This document shows positions 10,294 through 21,439 of a DNA stretch of 64,000 nt, piece after piece. Within the stretch, counting starts at the first letter, position 1. Each line of letters opens with the position of its first letter. The translations under genes and the position numbers were made by a program. Origin of the DNA: Dysidea avara (taxonomy: Eukaryota; Porifera; Demospongiae; Dictyoceratida; Dysideidae); assembly GCF_963678975.1 (NCBI RefSeq), contig NC_089279.1:32514660-32578659 (forward strand), written 5' to 3'. Below the pieces are notes generated by a model. The model ran no database searches. It was not told where the DNA came from and was given only the letters and a program-made list of their open reading frames with translations.

Positions 10294-12800
10294 GGTGGGG
10301 ACTATTCTACGGAACGGAACGGAACGGAACGGAACGGAATGATGGACTAAACCACGGAACGGAACGCTTTCTCAAATTGAAGCTTGCAACTTACCGTTGC
10401 TGAAACTTCCCTTATAAGTTAGCAGTGGCATCTCCAGTGGGTGATTAAACATAAGATAAAAAGAATTAACGGATCGATTGTGGGTTTTTGTTGGTTGTCA
10501 TTAGTAACGAAGTATTATTGTGGGATGAGCTGTATCAGTGATGTTCATCCATACGGAAGGGAACTTTATATGAGCTGTTTTTCTTATTTATACTTTAGAA
10601 AACAGTCTGGGCCGGTCTTTCAAGTCATAAGTCAGTGTATAAATAAAGCAAGCAGGAAGATACTGGTAACAGGAAAGAGCCAGCTGAATTAAAACTTGAA
10701 GAATTTTGTGCAGTGTGTGAGGAGCAAATATTTTGGCAGACCGCAAGGAGGATATATTCTGCAAACATCACTGAAGTGTATGCATGGAGTTATTTATATA
10801 TTAACAACTGGTGCAGTGGACTAATGCCGTATTCAATGGTGAGCTGATTTTATCTGTTGCACAATTCAAGGATGTGTCTACTGCTAGCCTTGAATCAGGC
10901 TAAATGCCAAAACTCCAAGATCAGCCAAATCTCAATTATAAGCCGCATGTGAAACCATGCCCGTAGCCACCAGGCAAACGTGATTTGGACCAAGATGTGT
11001 GTGTAATTTCAATGTATCTAGTCAGACCTGAAATGGAACACACATTAATTACATACCACCTAAGAATCCTAGGATTTCTTAAGTGTAACATTTCACATGC
11101 TTCACTTCAAACAAAACAGGTTAAATTTGTTCGTCTATTTTCAAGTGATTCCCAGTCCAGCTGGTCCATGAAATTACAATGGGATCTCATGCATTTGTTA
11201 CAGTGCGGGCTGTCTTGTGTTGGATCTACTCTAGAGTTGAAATTTCAAGGTAGACTCACTGCCAATGTACTGACACTAGTACTGTTGTAGCATGTTTAAG
11301 TGGAGGACAAATGAAATAGTAATGCTAGATTATTTATGTATACAAATTTTTCATAATGAAATTGATATCCCATTTTGATTTGTACTTCCACTTTGCAACA
11401 TATTCAAGAACAAGAAGCTACCACACTTATCTCCAACCACTGTCATTAATTAACCAAGATCTCACTAGTCTGTAATTCACCTTACTGTAGTGATTTTATT
11501 GATTCATCTGTATGTTTTCTTCATTTTCCTTTGAAGTTGTACCAAGAGTTCATAATAAGGTGGAGAGTGTCTAACTTGAATGCATTCACCAAACACCCTG
11601 CTTAAAGTAACACCTCGGCCTTATTTCAGAACAAAGGCTTTACCTTCTTCAGCAACACTAATCAACAGTTTTCTATCCCCCAGTAAAGGTGTTGATTTGA
11701 TGAAAGGTGAACTTTATGCAGGGTGTTTGTACAGGCCATACTGAGAGTTAGACACTCTCCCCCATACAAATCAGTATTACGAACTCTTGGTTGTACAGTA
11801 TAGGTAAACAAAGATAAGTTTCTCTCCCATCTTATTCTAGGATTTCTATTGACAAGGAAAATTCAATTATTTGTATACAGGCTCAAAATTGAGAAAATAT
11901 AAAGAAAGTGAATTAATATTATACAGTCAGTTTGCTTTTGGATATTTAATGCCTCCAACCACAACAAAAATTCGATGAATTCATGCATCTCATCACTGGT
12001 CGTCTGAACATTCTGAAAGTGATGCCTCACTCAATCAACCATATATTCTGTTTATTAGACTGAATAAAGTCATGATTACCTAAACAATCAATTAATGTTT
12101 TATAATTATCCTATTCCATTTTCCTGGAGGTTCCACTGATAAAATGCAATTTCAGCAATGATAGCAGCTAGCCAAGTTGCAAGTTGATGCAGAAAGCATT
12201 CCATTCTGTAAAATAGACCCCATCCAGAATTCAACTCAGTACTCAGGCTGAGATATCTGACAATAGTCCACTACTCTGTTAATGAATCATTGATGTTCAC
12301 ACAATATAGCCTCCTTGAGGTATCTGAATGTTTGCTCCTCACACACTGCACAAAATTCCTTTAGATTCTGCTTAGACTGAGTTGATCAGCTTGTCACCAT
12401 ACTTGTTTCCTTTGTAGTGTAGCTATACACATACTGATTTATGCCGATTAGAAAGGCTGGGCCTCAGACTGTACATTCTAAAGTCAAGTCTCACATACTA
12501 GTAAAAACAAGTCATGCATTAAGTTCCCTACTTGATATATCCGAAGATGAACACACTGAGTCAGCTATTCCCACAATTAGTACTTCGTTACTGATGACAA
12601 CCAACAAGAACCCACAATCGATCCTTAAATTCGTTTTATCTTTCTTGGGGTACGTTTGATTACCTGCTGGAAGTGCCACTGATAACTTGTACAGCAATGG
12701 TAAGCTGCAAGCTTCAATCTGAGAAAGCATTCCGTTCCGCAGTTTAGTCCATCATTCCGTTCCGTTCCGTTCCGTTCCGTTCCGTAGAATAGTCCCCACC
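10294..12800. mobile_element. Mutator-like foldback element with 9-bp TSD
   Basis: Ends GGTGGGGACTATTCTACGG and its inverse, each followed by tandem CGGAA/TTCCG pentamers (5 or more copies). Exact GTTTTTCTC lies on both sides (10285-10293, 12801-12809). Arms of at least 400 bp pair (for example CGATTGTGGGTTTTTGTTGG at 10475 with its inverse near 12603). A 9-bp TSD with long arms is typical of Mutator-like elements. No MULE transposase is seen; frames at 10441-10692 and 10985-11290 match nothing I know. Confidence 0.85.
11543..11789. mobile_element. Nested MITE with CAAGAGTTCATAATA ends and 7-bp TSD
   Basis: CAAGAGTTCATAATAAGG at the left is mirrored by ATTACGAACTCTTG at the right. GTTGTAC flanks both ends (11536-11542, 11790-11796). 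Arms also share GAGAGTGTCTAAC and ACACCCTGC. It lies in the middle of the Mutator-like foldback. The same ends appear in the 40-bp element at 16257-16296. Confidence 0.8.
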
Positions 12801-12809
12801 GTTTTTCTC

Positions 12810-13291
12810 CGACAGATAACTATCAAGATCAAGACACTTTCGTTCTAGTAGCTAGCTATTTATCAGTTTGCCGCAGATGATTCACGACACAGAGTAAAGG
12901 GAACCATGTAATGTGTTAACACTAGCGCCAGTAAGTGAGTAGCTAGATGTAACCATGTGTAAAAAATTAGTCACGCGTAGCCATGACCCCAAATTTTCTT
13001 GTTTTGCCATTAATTTAAGTCCTCCGCGGCAGAAGAAGAAAAGTGGTCCGCACCGACTGCAGCGGCGTGCTGAGGAATACGGCCTCCACTACGCATGCAA
13101 GACAAACCATGGGTACCAAAAACATCAACTTACTGCCACAAACACACGTATGTTCATCAACGATGGGAACTGACTGAGACGTAGCAATCCTCAAAGACCC
13201 ATTATCCAGCTTAGTGTCCAAGGTACAGGGAGAGCACCAAGCCACATACCAGACTCTGAGGAGGAAACTGACATTAGGAGAGCCTTTGTTT
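12810..13291. other. Unassigned stretch
   Basis: Between the foldback and the LINE fragments I see overlapping frames on both strands (12955-13173 +, 13015-13245 -) without a recognisable domain. The plus frame is basic (RQKKKSGPHRLQRRAEEYG) and could be a LINE ORF1 remnant, but nothing in it decides this. Confidence 0.3.
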
Positions 13292-13620
13292 TACCACTGA
13301 GGCAGAGTCTCCAAAAGAGATGAAAAATGGTGTTCGTAAATTAAAGCAGTTCATACCAACCATGTTGAAGATATCTGCAGTCCTCAGGGGGCATAGGATA
13401 CTTAGCAGACCATTGGTCAAGAGCCTCGTTGAGGAGAGAAGATTCAACATTTAGCTAAGCCTGAAGGAGACAAGATAGAAGAAACTAGTTCAGAGGTACT
13501 ATGAAGAGAAAAAAATAACTGGGCAGACTTAAAATCGATAGCGCTATGAATTCCCAGACCTCCTAGCAGCAGGAAGAATAGACTGAGCCCATGCAGAAGA
13601 ACTGATGGAGGGTTTCCTGG
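13292..13620 (-). pseudogene. LINE reverse transcriptase fragment, inverted copy
   Basis: This stretch is the reverse complement of 13800-14130 with scattered differences (for example GAACTGCTTTACGAACACC and CTGCCCAGTTA in inverse). It is the same retrotransposon segment in opposite orientation, so the two form a head-to-head pair about 180 bp apart. Confidence 0.7.
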
Positions 13621-13658
13621 AGGGTTTCTGGACTTTTAGAGAAGTTTGATAAGTTGAT

Positions 13659-14240
13659 TTGCACTTCCCTCCAGACTGTTACATGATTTCTTCTGCATGG
13701 GTTCAGTCTATATTCTTTATGGGCTCAGTTTCTCCATCCTGGAGGGTTTCTGGGCTTTTAGAGAAGTATGATGAGTTGATTAACATTTCCCTCCAGACTG
13801 TTACTAACATTAACACCAGTTCTTCTGCATCGGCTCAGTCTATTCTTCCTGCTGCTAAAGGAGGTTTGGGAATTCGTAGTGCTATCAATTTAAGTCTGCC
13901 CAGTTATCTTTCTTCCCTTCATAGTACCTCCAAACTAGTTTCTTCTATCTTGTCCGGCTCCTTTGGGCTTAACTGTTGAATCTTCTCTCCTCCATGAGGC
14001 TCTTGACCAATGGTCTGCTGAGTATTCTATGCCCCATGAGGACCGCAGACATCTTCAACATGGTTGGGATGAACTGCTTTACGAACACCATTAAGTTTTT
14101 TCATCTCTTGTGGACTCTGCCTCTGATGCTAAAACAAAGGCTCTCCTATTGTTCCTTGGTCACGGGGCTTACCCTTGCTCTGAGACTTTACCTGTTCAGA
14201 CACCCTAGCCCCATCCAATTTGTCTACTTCCACAAGTAGT
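13659..14240 (+). pseudogene. LINE-type reverse transcriptase C-terminal fragment
   Basis: The frame from 13659 carries ILPAAKGGLGIRSAINLSLP followed by an SSLHSTS stretch. GGLGIRSA followed by an (S/A)xL(P/S)-rich helix is a recurrent motif in the region after the polymerase domain of some metazoan LINE-like elements. The frame stops at 13979; a second frame (LLHEALDQWSAEYSMP) continues directly, so it is frameshifted. A stretch upstream (13630-13760) repeats GGAGGGTTTCTGGACTTTTAGAG. Family assignment below LINE level is not possible. Confidence 0.6.
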
Positions 14241-14589
14241 GCAAGCTGGCTAGCAAACTCTGCAGAGTAAACTAAGATCAGGAAGTATTCTTCTCTGACT
14301 CCATCTTTTTACTTCTTCCCGCTATGTGTTGAGACATTGGGTGCTTGGGGATCATGTGCATGCGCGTTCATTAGTGAGGTGGATAGGTTCCCCGGTAATG
14401 GAGCAGTCTGGTGATAATAGGGCCACCCAATTTTTGATTCAGAAGAATGCTATTGATGTTCAACATGGCAATGCTACATCTGTAATGGCAACGATTCCAT
14501 CAACACAGGATTGGGAAGAGTTCATCTCTCTCTGCCCACAATTTGAATGTGAAGACTTTTATTTATTGAAATGCTGTATTGTAAACTTG

Positions 14590-14616
14590 TTCTCGTGTGT
14601 GTGTGTGTGTGTGTAC
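14590..14616. repeat. TG microsatellite
   Basis: About nine GT dinucleotides in a row at 14596-14614. The preceding frame (14326-14640) is not recognised. Confidence 0.8.
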
Positions 14617-14984
14617 GTACTGCATAGTTCTATGAGTTAGTCTACTGTAACCTGTTTTGAGATAATTATTTAAAGGGAGTGGTTACTGAACTGAAAAAAA
14701 GAGGTAGTCTGGCTATGCGAAAATTACTTTTGTCCCTACTGCATGAAATACCCATTAACTTGAAGCTGGAACTTAGCATGCGAGCTTAGCTTTGCTGTCG
14801 GCAAAATATAGACGTATAGCTACAGGAGTTTCAGCATGCACTTCTTGCAATTTTGTATGAAATAGTAGTGTGAATGTTGTAACGCGTGTGTGTTTTTATA
14901 AGTAATTTAGCTATCTGACTACAAAGGTGGTGGTTGCCCATATCGTGCCTCAGACTACTGTACAAACGCGACAAATAATTCTTC

Positions 14985-15085
14985 ACAGCTGATTGCATGA
15001 ATCTTTTAAAATTGCAGTGTGACGAATGCATTTATGTGTACACAAGATTCACACATTTTTTTAAAATTCATGCAATCAGCAGTTA
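14985..15085. repeat. Short inverted repeat
   Basis: GCTGATTGCATGAATCTTTTAAAA near 14988 pairs with TTTTTAAAATTCATGCAATCAGC near 15057. Probably a small foldback transposon; no TSD is evident. Confidence 0.6.
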
Positions 15086-15214
15086 AAGGGATGGTAGCAA
15101 CCATAGCATAGGTTGGTTAGTTTACTTTAAGAATAGCCAAATATAGCACGCACAACCACACAATGCATTTTGCATGAAATTGCAAGCGCTGAAATCCCTG
15201 TAGCCAGGTCAAGC

Positions 15215-15775
15215 TGGAGGTGGATAGTCTGGCGGTGCCCATCCCTTTGCACAGAGTAAGGGTCTGCATGGTATGATTACAGTTGAGTTGTACCAGATTA
15301 CCAAAAACTGGTGCAACCAATCAGAATGCTCCACATTTAATCAGCGCATTTTTATGTTACGTCTAAAGAATAAATCAAATGCCCTAACAGTACTGAAAGA
15401 AACAAATGGAGTTAGCCAATAAAGAACAAAGAGAAGAAAGTGTTATTTTGGCAAAGGTTTTTCACCTTGTTTGATATGCAAAAAACCCGGGTTACACTCT
15501 GATTTCCTACATAGGGAAACATGTGTATTCTATAAAAGTAGAGCAATACACTTTCACCTGTGTAAAGGTGAAGAAAATTTAATATTTCTGCCACAGTTTT
15601 GGGTGAGGCAATTCTGTCAAGAGTTCATAATTATGGATTATGAACTCTCACTTCCGTTAAGGCCATCTTTCGTTATGTCATTACATTCAAATTAAATTTC
15701 TCCAGAACAACTCAGTAATACTAAGCGTATCAGACCCTTACTCTACGTGAAGGGGCAGGTGCCACCAGACTGAGT
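15215..15775. repeat. Inverted repeat with GAGTAAGGGTCTG arms
   Basis: AGTCTGGCGGTGCCCATCCC then GAGTAAGGGTCTG (15218-15263) pairs imperfectly with CAGACCCTTACTC then GGTGCCACCAGACT (15729-15772). The interior holds no recognisable gene; frames on both strands overlap. Confidence 0.6.
15618..15650. repeat. Short hairpin, CAAGAGTTCATAAT family
   Basis: CAAGAGTTCATAAT and ATTATGAACTCT form a near-perfect stem around TATGG. The arms match the ends of the elements at 11543-11789 and 16257-16296. No direct repeat is visible here. Confidence 0.6.
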
Positions 15776-16256
15776 GCGTGCACCAGCTTGGGATTTGCTC
15801 AGAGTCATAATTGTGTTTTAAATAGATTAGGCAACATAATTAAACTCATCCCTGACCACATTCCCATTTTTCGTACCACATCAAGGATTTGAGTGTAGCC
15901 ATCCAGCACAGTTAATAAAATTGCTAGAACAGTCAAAGAAAATTGCATTCTAAGTCAACTAATTCAGCTATCTAGTTACTACAAAAAGTAAAACAAAAAT
16001 CTGCCCATCCGCACTGCTATTTTGAGTTTTGGAGGATGAGAAACCAATAATTAAGTATAATTGGCCTTATTGGAAAAGTATAGATGATGCTGTGTTGGTC
16101 ACTATATTTTACTATGATGGGAAGATCACGGGTTTGAGGGGGCACCATGACTATATAGGGTAGTATAAAGCAAGGGTTTTGGGGGGTTGCACCCCCCAGA
16201 AGCTATAGATACGTATTTTTACATGCTTGAAGGCTGAACTTTTTAGTTAATCATAG

Positions 16257-16296
16257 CAAAAGTTCATAATATATAAAAAAGTATTATGAACTCTTG
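16257..16296. mobile_element. 40-bp hairpin MITE with 7-bp TSD
   Basis: CAAAAGTTCATAATA and TATTATGAACTCTTG flank a tiny loop, and ATCATAG is duplicated at both ends (16250-16256, 16297-16303). Same terminal motif and same 7-bp TSD length as 11543-11789. Confidence 0.75.
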
Positions 16297-16705
16297 ATCA
16301 TAGTAATGTATCATACTTTCTAAGTATAGTCTACATTGATCAAGAGCTGCATGTAGGGATCGGTGATAGTCATGAGTTTAGCTATAAGCCTATAGTAAAT
16401 TGTCATATAAGAATATGACCTATACAAATGACTAAGTGAATTTAATTTGAAAAAATTCCTAGCAGGCTACATAAGTGTGTCCAAGGGTTGGTGCTGCAGA
16501 TGCAAGTTTTCACACTCAGAGGCCATGAAGGATTCTTAATGGTGTCACATGTACTATTAGCTAGAGAGTATTTGAATGACTGGTATCTCAATCTTGTGTA
16601 TAGATTTTTTTGGGGGAGGAGGGGGGCACATGCCCCTGTGCCTCCTTTGTATCCACCACAGACTATACTAAATAGGGATCATTGAAAACCCACATAATAA
16701 GAAGG

Positions 16706-16865
16706 GATTGCTGGTGTAATCAACAAGGTTTGTGGCTACATCAAGTAAATCCACAAATCCCTATTCAACTGCATGCTTACTTTGTCAAAATAAAGAACTG
16801 TGGGTAAGCCATTTTTAACAATGTATTCAATGTAACCATGAACCTTGTTGATTATACCAGCAATC
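16706..16865. repeat. Inverted repeat, GATTGCTGGTGTAATCAACA arms
   Basis: GATTGCTGGTGTAATCAACAAGGTT (read from 16706) pairs with AACCTTGTTGATTATACCAGCAATC at 16841-16865. The loop is about 110 bp. Likely a MITE; no TSD resolved. Confidence 0.65.
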
Positions 16866-17131
16866 TCTACTTGTTTCATGGGCTTCCCTGTTTCTTATTT
16901 AATTTTTAATATGTGTAGTTTATGTCCTTCTTTAATTTTATGTATTAACTAGTTAGACACCAGTATATAGCTATAATATAGACTTTAATACTAATGGCTT
17001 GAAGCACACACAAGATACTGTATTATTATAGACACTGATACAAGACGTGTTGTTCCTGATCAGCATATGCAGTGATTATGGTAGGATCTACCAGTACCAT
17101 AGATTAACCATATGCATTCATTACCACACTA

Positions 17132-17371
17132 CGGTGGAACCAGTTATCCAAACCCCTTGGGACCAGGGCTCGTCCATAAGTCTGAAAATTCTGTATCTCT
17201 GAAACTGTGTGTAAATAACCATAAAATGGCATGAAAAAATAAATTTTTAAATAAATAACATCATTTTTAACTACCCTACTAGAACAGTTACTACTCTAAT
17301 AGAGCAGTCATTTCCATAGTTCAGTTAACCGAGAATCCGGATAAGTGGGGTCCAGATAACTGAGGTTCCAA
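17132..17371. mobile_element. Tigger/pogo-like MITE
   Basis: Ends CGGTGGAACCAGTTATCC and GGATAACTGAGGTTCCA-like inverse, with TA at the left junction. This is the GGAACC-GTTATCC pattern familiar from Tigger/pogo elements. It is 240 bp, without transposase. One copy of the 28-bp dispersed motif lies inside (about 17293-17313). Confidence 0.65.
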
Positions 17372-17481
17372 AGTACACACTATATGCAAAGGATGCAGTT
17401 CTGCCACAGTTGAGGACAAGACCACAGGTACTGGTATTTGAAGCAGCATAATTCACAGCATGCTAATGGTTATGATATATA

Positions 17482-17811
17482 CTATCTTAACCAAAACAGC
17501 CAAGCTGTAAAAAAAGAGTGCGGCCCCCAAAAAGGCCAGGATGAAAAAAGATGTGAAATCCAAGGTGACGCCAAGTAATGGCTGTGATGGTAGATTAATG
17601 GTTAATTACGACAATTCATTTGAATTTGCATTGCCTCCTCCACTAGGATTCGGCATCAGATTCACCTGAATTGTCGTAATTAAAATTTTTGCCATTAATC
17701 TACCATCACAGCCATTTCTTGGCTGCCACCTTGGATTTCACATCTTTTTTCATCCTGGCCTTTTTGAGGGCTGCACTCTTTTTTACAGCTTGGCTGTTTT
17801 GGTTTAGATAT
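17482..17811. repeat. Long palindrome (foldback)
   Basis: Arms of about 130-160 bp pair around a 40-bp centre: CCAAAACAGCCAAGCTGTAA with TTACAGCTTGGCTGTTTTGG, and GGCTGTGATGGTAGATTAAT with ATTAATCTACCATCACAGCC. Such a cruciform-prone foldback matches non-autonomous transposons. The frame 17689-17874 is only its right arm read through. Confidence 0.8.
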
Positions 17812-17989
17812 CACTTCTTTTTGTATTGCAAGCCACAAAGCCAGCCATTAACTGGCTTTGGTGCTTACTTTTAATTTTTTTCTTTTCTGCAGGGATTGTG
17901 GAACAAAGGAAGAAATATTGTGTACAGTTTTTTGTCTGATTAAAAATATTTGTATATTTAACAATGAATGATAATCATATACTGTAGGT

Positions 17990-20900
17990 CATAAGGTGAC
18001 TTCTTATACATAACTGAATTGTAGCTGAAACCCTCGTTGTTTGTAGCTGAACTCTTTTCAGAGTGACTCATTTCTAGCTGAACTCACTACATGATGATTT
18101 GTTTCCAACACACATTTCTACAGGGTGATTTGTTTGTAGCTGATCCCTATAGAGTAACTTGTATTTAGCTGATATCTCTACAGGGTGACTTCTTCTACCT
18201 GATCTCTCTACAGGGTGGTCTGTTCATAGCTGAACTCTCTACAGGGTGGTCTGTTCATAGCTGAACTCTCTACAGGGTGAATTGTTTGCAGCTAAACTCT
18301 CTACATGATTGTTTCTTCGTAGCTGAACTCTCTACAAGATAACTTCTTCTAGCTGATCTCTCTACAGGGTGACTTGTTTGTAGCTGAACTATTTGCAGGG
18401 TGGTTTTTAGTAGCTGAACTCTCTACATACAAAGGGACTTCTTCTAGCTGGTCTCTCTACAGGATGACTTGTTTCTAGCTGATCTCTCTGCAGGGTAATT
18501 GTTTGTAGCTGAACTTTCTACAGGGTGATTTTTTACAGCTGAACTCTCTACATGATAGTTTCTTTGTAGCTGAATTCTCTACAAGGTAACCTCTTCTAGC
18601 TGATCTCTCTATAGGGCAATTTGTTTTCAGCTGAACTCTCTACAGGATGGTTTCTTTGTAGCTGATCTCTCTACAAGGTGACTTCTTCTAGCTGATCTCT
18701 CTACAGGGTGATTTGTTTGTAGTTGAATTCTGTACAGGTGATTTGTTTACAGCTGAACTCTCTACATGATAGTTTCTTTGTAGCTGAATTCTCTACAAGG
18801 TAACTTCTTCTAGCTGATCTCTCTATAGGGCAATTTGTTTTCAGCTGAACTCTCTACAGGATGGTTTCTTTGTAGCTGATCTCTCTACAAGGTGACTTCT
18901 TCTAGCTAATCTCTCTACTGAGTGAATTGTTTGTAGCTGAACTTTCTACAGGGTGATCTGTTTGTAGCTGATCTCTCTACAGGATGACTTGTTTCTAGTT
19001 GAACTCTCTACAGGATGATCTGTTCATAGCTGAATTCTCTACATGGTGGTTTCTTTGTAGCTGAACTCTTTACAAGGTGACTTCTTCTAGCTGATCTCTC
19101 TACAATGTGAGTTGTTTCTAGCTGAACTCTCTACAGGATGATCTGTTCATAGCTGAATTCTCTACATGGTAGTTTCTTTGTAACTGAACTCTTTACAAGG
19201 TGACTTCGTCTAGCTGATCTCTCTACAGGGTGATTTGTTTGTAGCTGAATTCTCTACAGAGTGACTTGTTGTAGCTGAACTCTCTACAAGGTGTTATAGT
19301 TGAATTCTCTTCAGTGTGACTTATAATGTTATGAATTTCTACAGCAACATATTTGTAGCTGATCTCTCTACAGGATGACTTGTTTCTAGCTGAACTTTCT
19401 ACAGGATGATCTGTTCATAGCTGAATTCTCTACATGGTGGTTTCTTTGTAGCTGAATTCTCTACAAGGTAACTTCTTCTAGCTGATCTCTCTATAGGGCA
19501 ATTTGTTTTCAGCTGAACTTCTCTACAGGATGGTTTCTTTGTAGCTGATCTCTCTACAAGGTGACTTCTTCTTGCTAATCTCTCTACAGAGTGAATTGTT
19601 TGTAGCTGAAATTTCTACAGGGTGATCTGTTTGTAGCTGATCTCTCTACAGGGTGAGTTGTTTGTAGCCGAACTATCTGCAGGGTGATTTGTTTGCAGCT
19701 GAACTCTCTACAAGGTGATCCTTCTAGCTGATCTCACTACAGGGTGATCTGTTCATAGCTGAACTTTCTACAGGGTGATTTGTTTGCAACTGAACTCTCT
19801 ACCTGATGGTTTCTTTGTAGCTGAACTCTCTACAAGGTAACTTCTTCTAACTGATCTCTCTACAGGGTGAATTGTTTCTAGCTGAACTCTCCATAGGGTT
19901 ATATGTTTGTAATTGAACTCTCTACAGGATGGTTTCTTTGTAGCTAATCTCTCTACAAGGTGATTTGTTTCTATCTGATCTCTACAGGGTGACCTGTTTC
20001 TGGCCGAACTCTCTACAAGTGATTTGTTTGCAGCTGAACTCTCTACACGGTAGTTTCTTTGTAGCTGAACTCTCTACAAGGTGACTTTTTCTAGCTGACC
20101 TCTCTACAGGGTGATTTTTTGTAGCTGAACTTTCTACATACAAAGTGACTTGTTCTAGCTGGTCTCTCTACAGCATAACTTCTTTCTAGCTGATCTCTCT
20201 GCAGGGTGACTTGTTTCTAGCTGAACTCTACCGGGTGATCTGTTCATAGCTGAACTCTCTACAGGATGATTTGTTTACAGCTGAACTATCTACATGGTGG
20301 TTTCTTTGCAGCTGAATTCTCTACAAGGTGACTTCTTCTAGCTGAACTCTCTATAGGGCGATCTTTTCGTAGCTGAACTCTCTGCAGGGTGATTCGTTTG
20401 CAGCTGAACTTTCTACATGATGGTTTGTTTGTAGCTGAACACTCTACAAGGTAACTTCTTCTAGCTGATCTCTCTACAGGATAATTTGTTTATAGCTGAA
20501 CTCTCTACAGGGTGATTTGTTTGTAGCTAAACTCTCTACGATTCGATTTGTTTGCTGAACTCTCTACATGGTAGTTTCTTTGTAGCTGAACTCTCTACAA
20601 GGTATAGCTTCTTCTAGCTGATCTCTCTATACAGGGTGACTTGTTTCTAGCTGAACTCTCTACAGGGTGATCCTTTCGTAGCTGAACTTACTACAGGGTA
20701 ATTTGTTTGTAGCTGAACTCTCTACAAGGTAACTTCTTCTAGTTAATTTCTCTACAGGGTGACTTGTTTCTAGCTGATCTCTCTACAGGGTGATTTGTTT
20801 GTAGCTGAACTCTGTACAGTTTGATTTGTTTGCAGCTGAACTCTCTACATGATGGTTTCTTTGTAGCTGAACTCTCTACGAGGTAACTTCTTCTAGTTGA

Positions 20901-21345
20901 TCTCTCTACAGGATGACTTGTTTCTAGCTGAACTCTCTACAGGATGATCTGTTCATAGCTGAATTCTCTACATGGTGGTTTCTTTGTAGCTGAACTCTTT
21001 ACAAGGTGACTTCTTCTAGCTGACTACAGGATGATCTGTTCATAGCTGAATTCTCTACATGGTGGTTTCTTTGTAACTGAACTCTTTACAAGGTGACTTC
21101 TTCTAGCTGATCTCTCTACAGGGTAATTTGTTTGTAGCTGAATTCTCTACAGAGTGACTTGTTGTAGCTGAACTCTCTACAAGGTGACTTGTTTATAGTT
21201 GAATTCTCTTCAGTCTGACTTATAATGTTCTGAATCTCTACAGCAACATATTTGTAGCTGAACTCTGTACAGAGTGACTTGCTTGTAGATGAATTGTTTA
21301 TAAGATTAACTGTTTGTAGCTGAACTCCCTACAGAATTACTTACA
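17990..21345. repeat. 3.3-kb minisatellite, about 30-bp units
   Basis: About one hundred imperfect units of roughly 30 bp, close to GTAGCTGAACTCTCTACAGGG followed by TGATTTGTTT. Two alternating forms recur: one with TGAACTCTCTACA, one with CTTCTTCTAGCTGATCTC. Blocks of several units repeat as larger units (for example about 18545-18690, 18760-18905 and 19430-19575). TAG and TGA occur in nearly every unit, so it is not coding. Edges are diverged units. Confidence 0.95.
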
Positions 21346-21439
21346 ATGTCATATAATTCTATAATGGAGTAAGTTATAAACGTTGCTGAATGCTTTATTA
21401 GGGTGACTGTTCTATTAGAGTATCTCGATCTCGCATATG

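Noticed and set aside
17689-17874. 61-residue hydrophobic ORF as a membrane protein
   Set aside because: It is the right arm of the palindrome 17482-17811 read through; the left arm encodes nothing comparable.
17990-21345. CRISPR-like array
   Set aside because: Units are contiguous and degenerate without unique spacers, in a eukaryotic context; it is a minisatellite.
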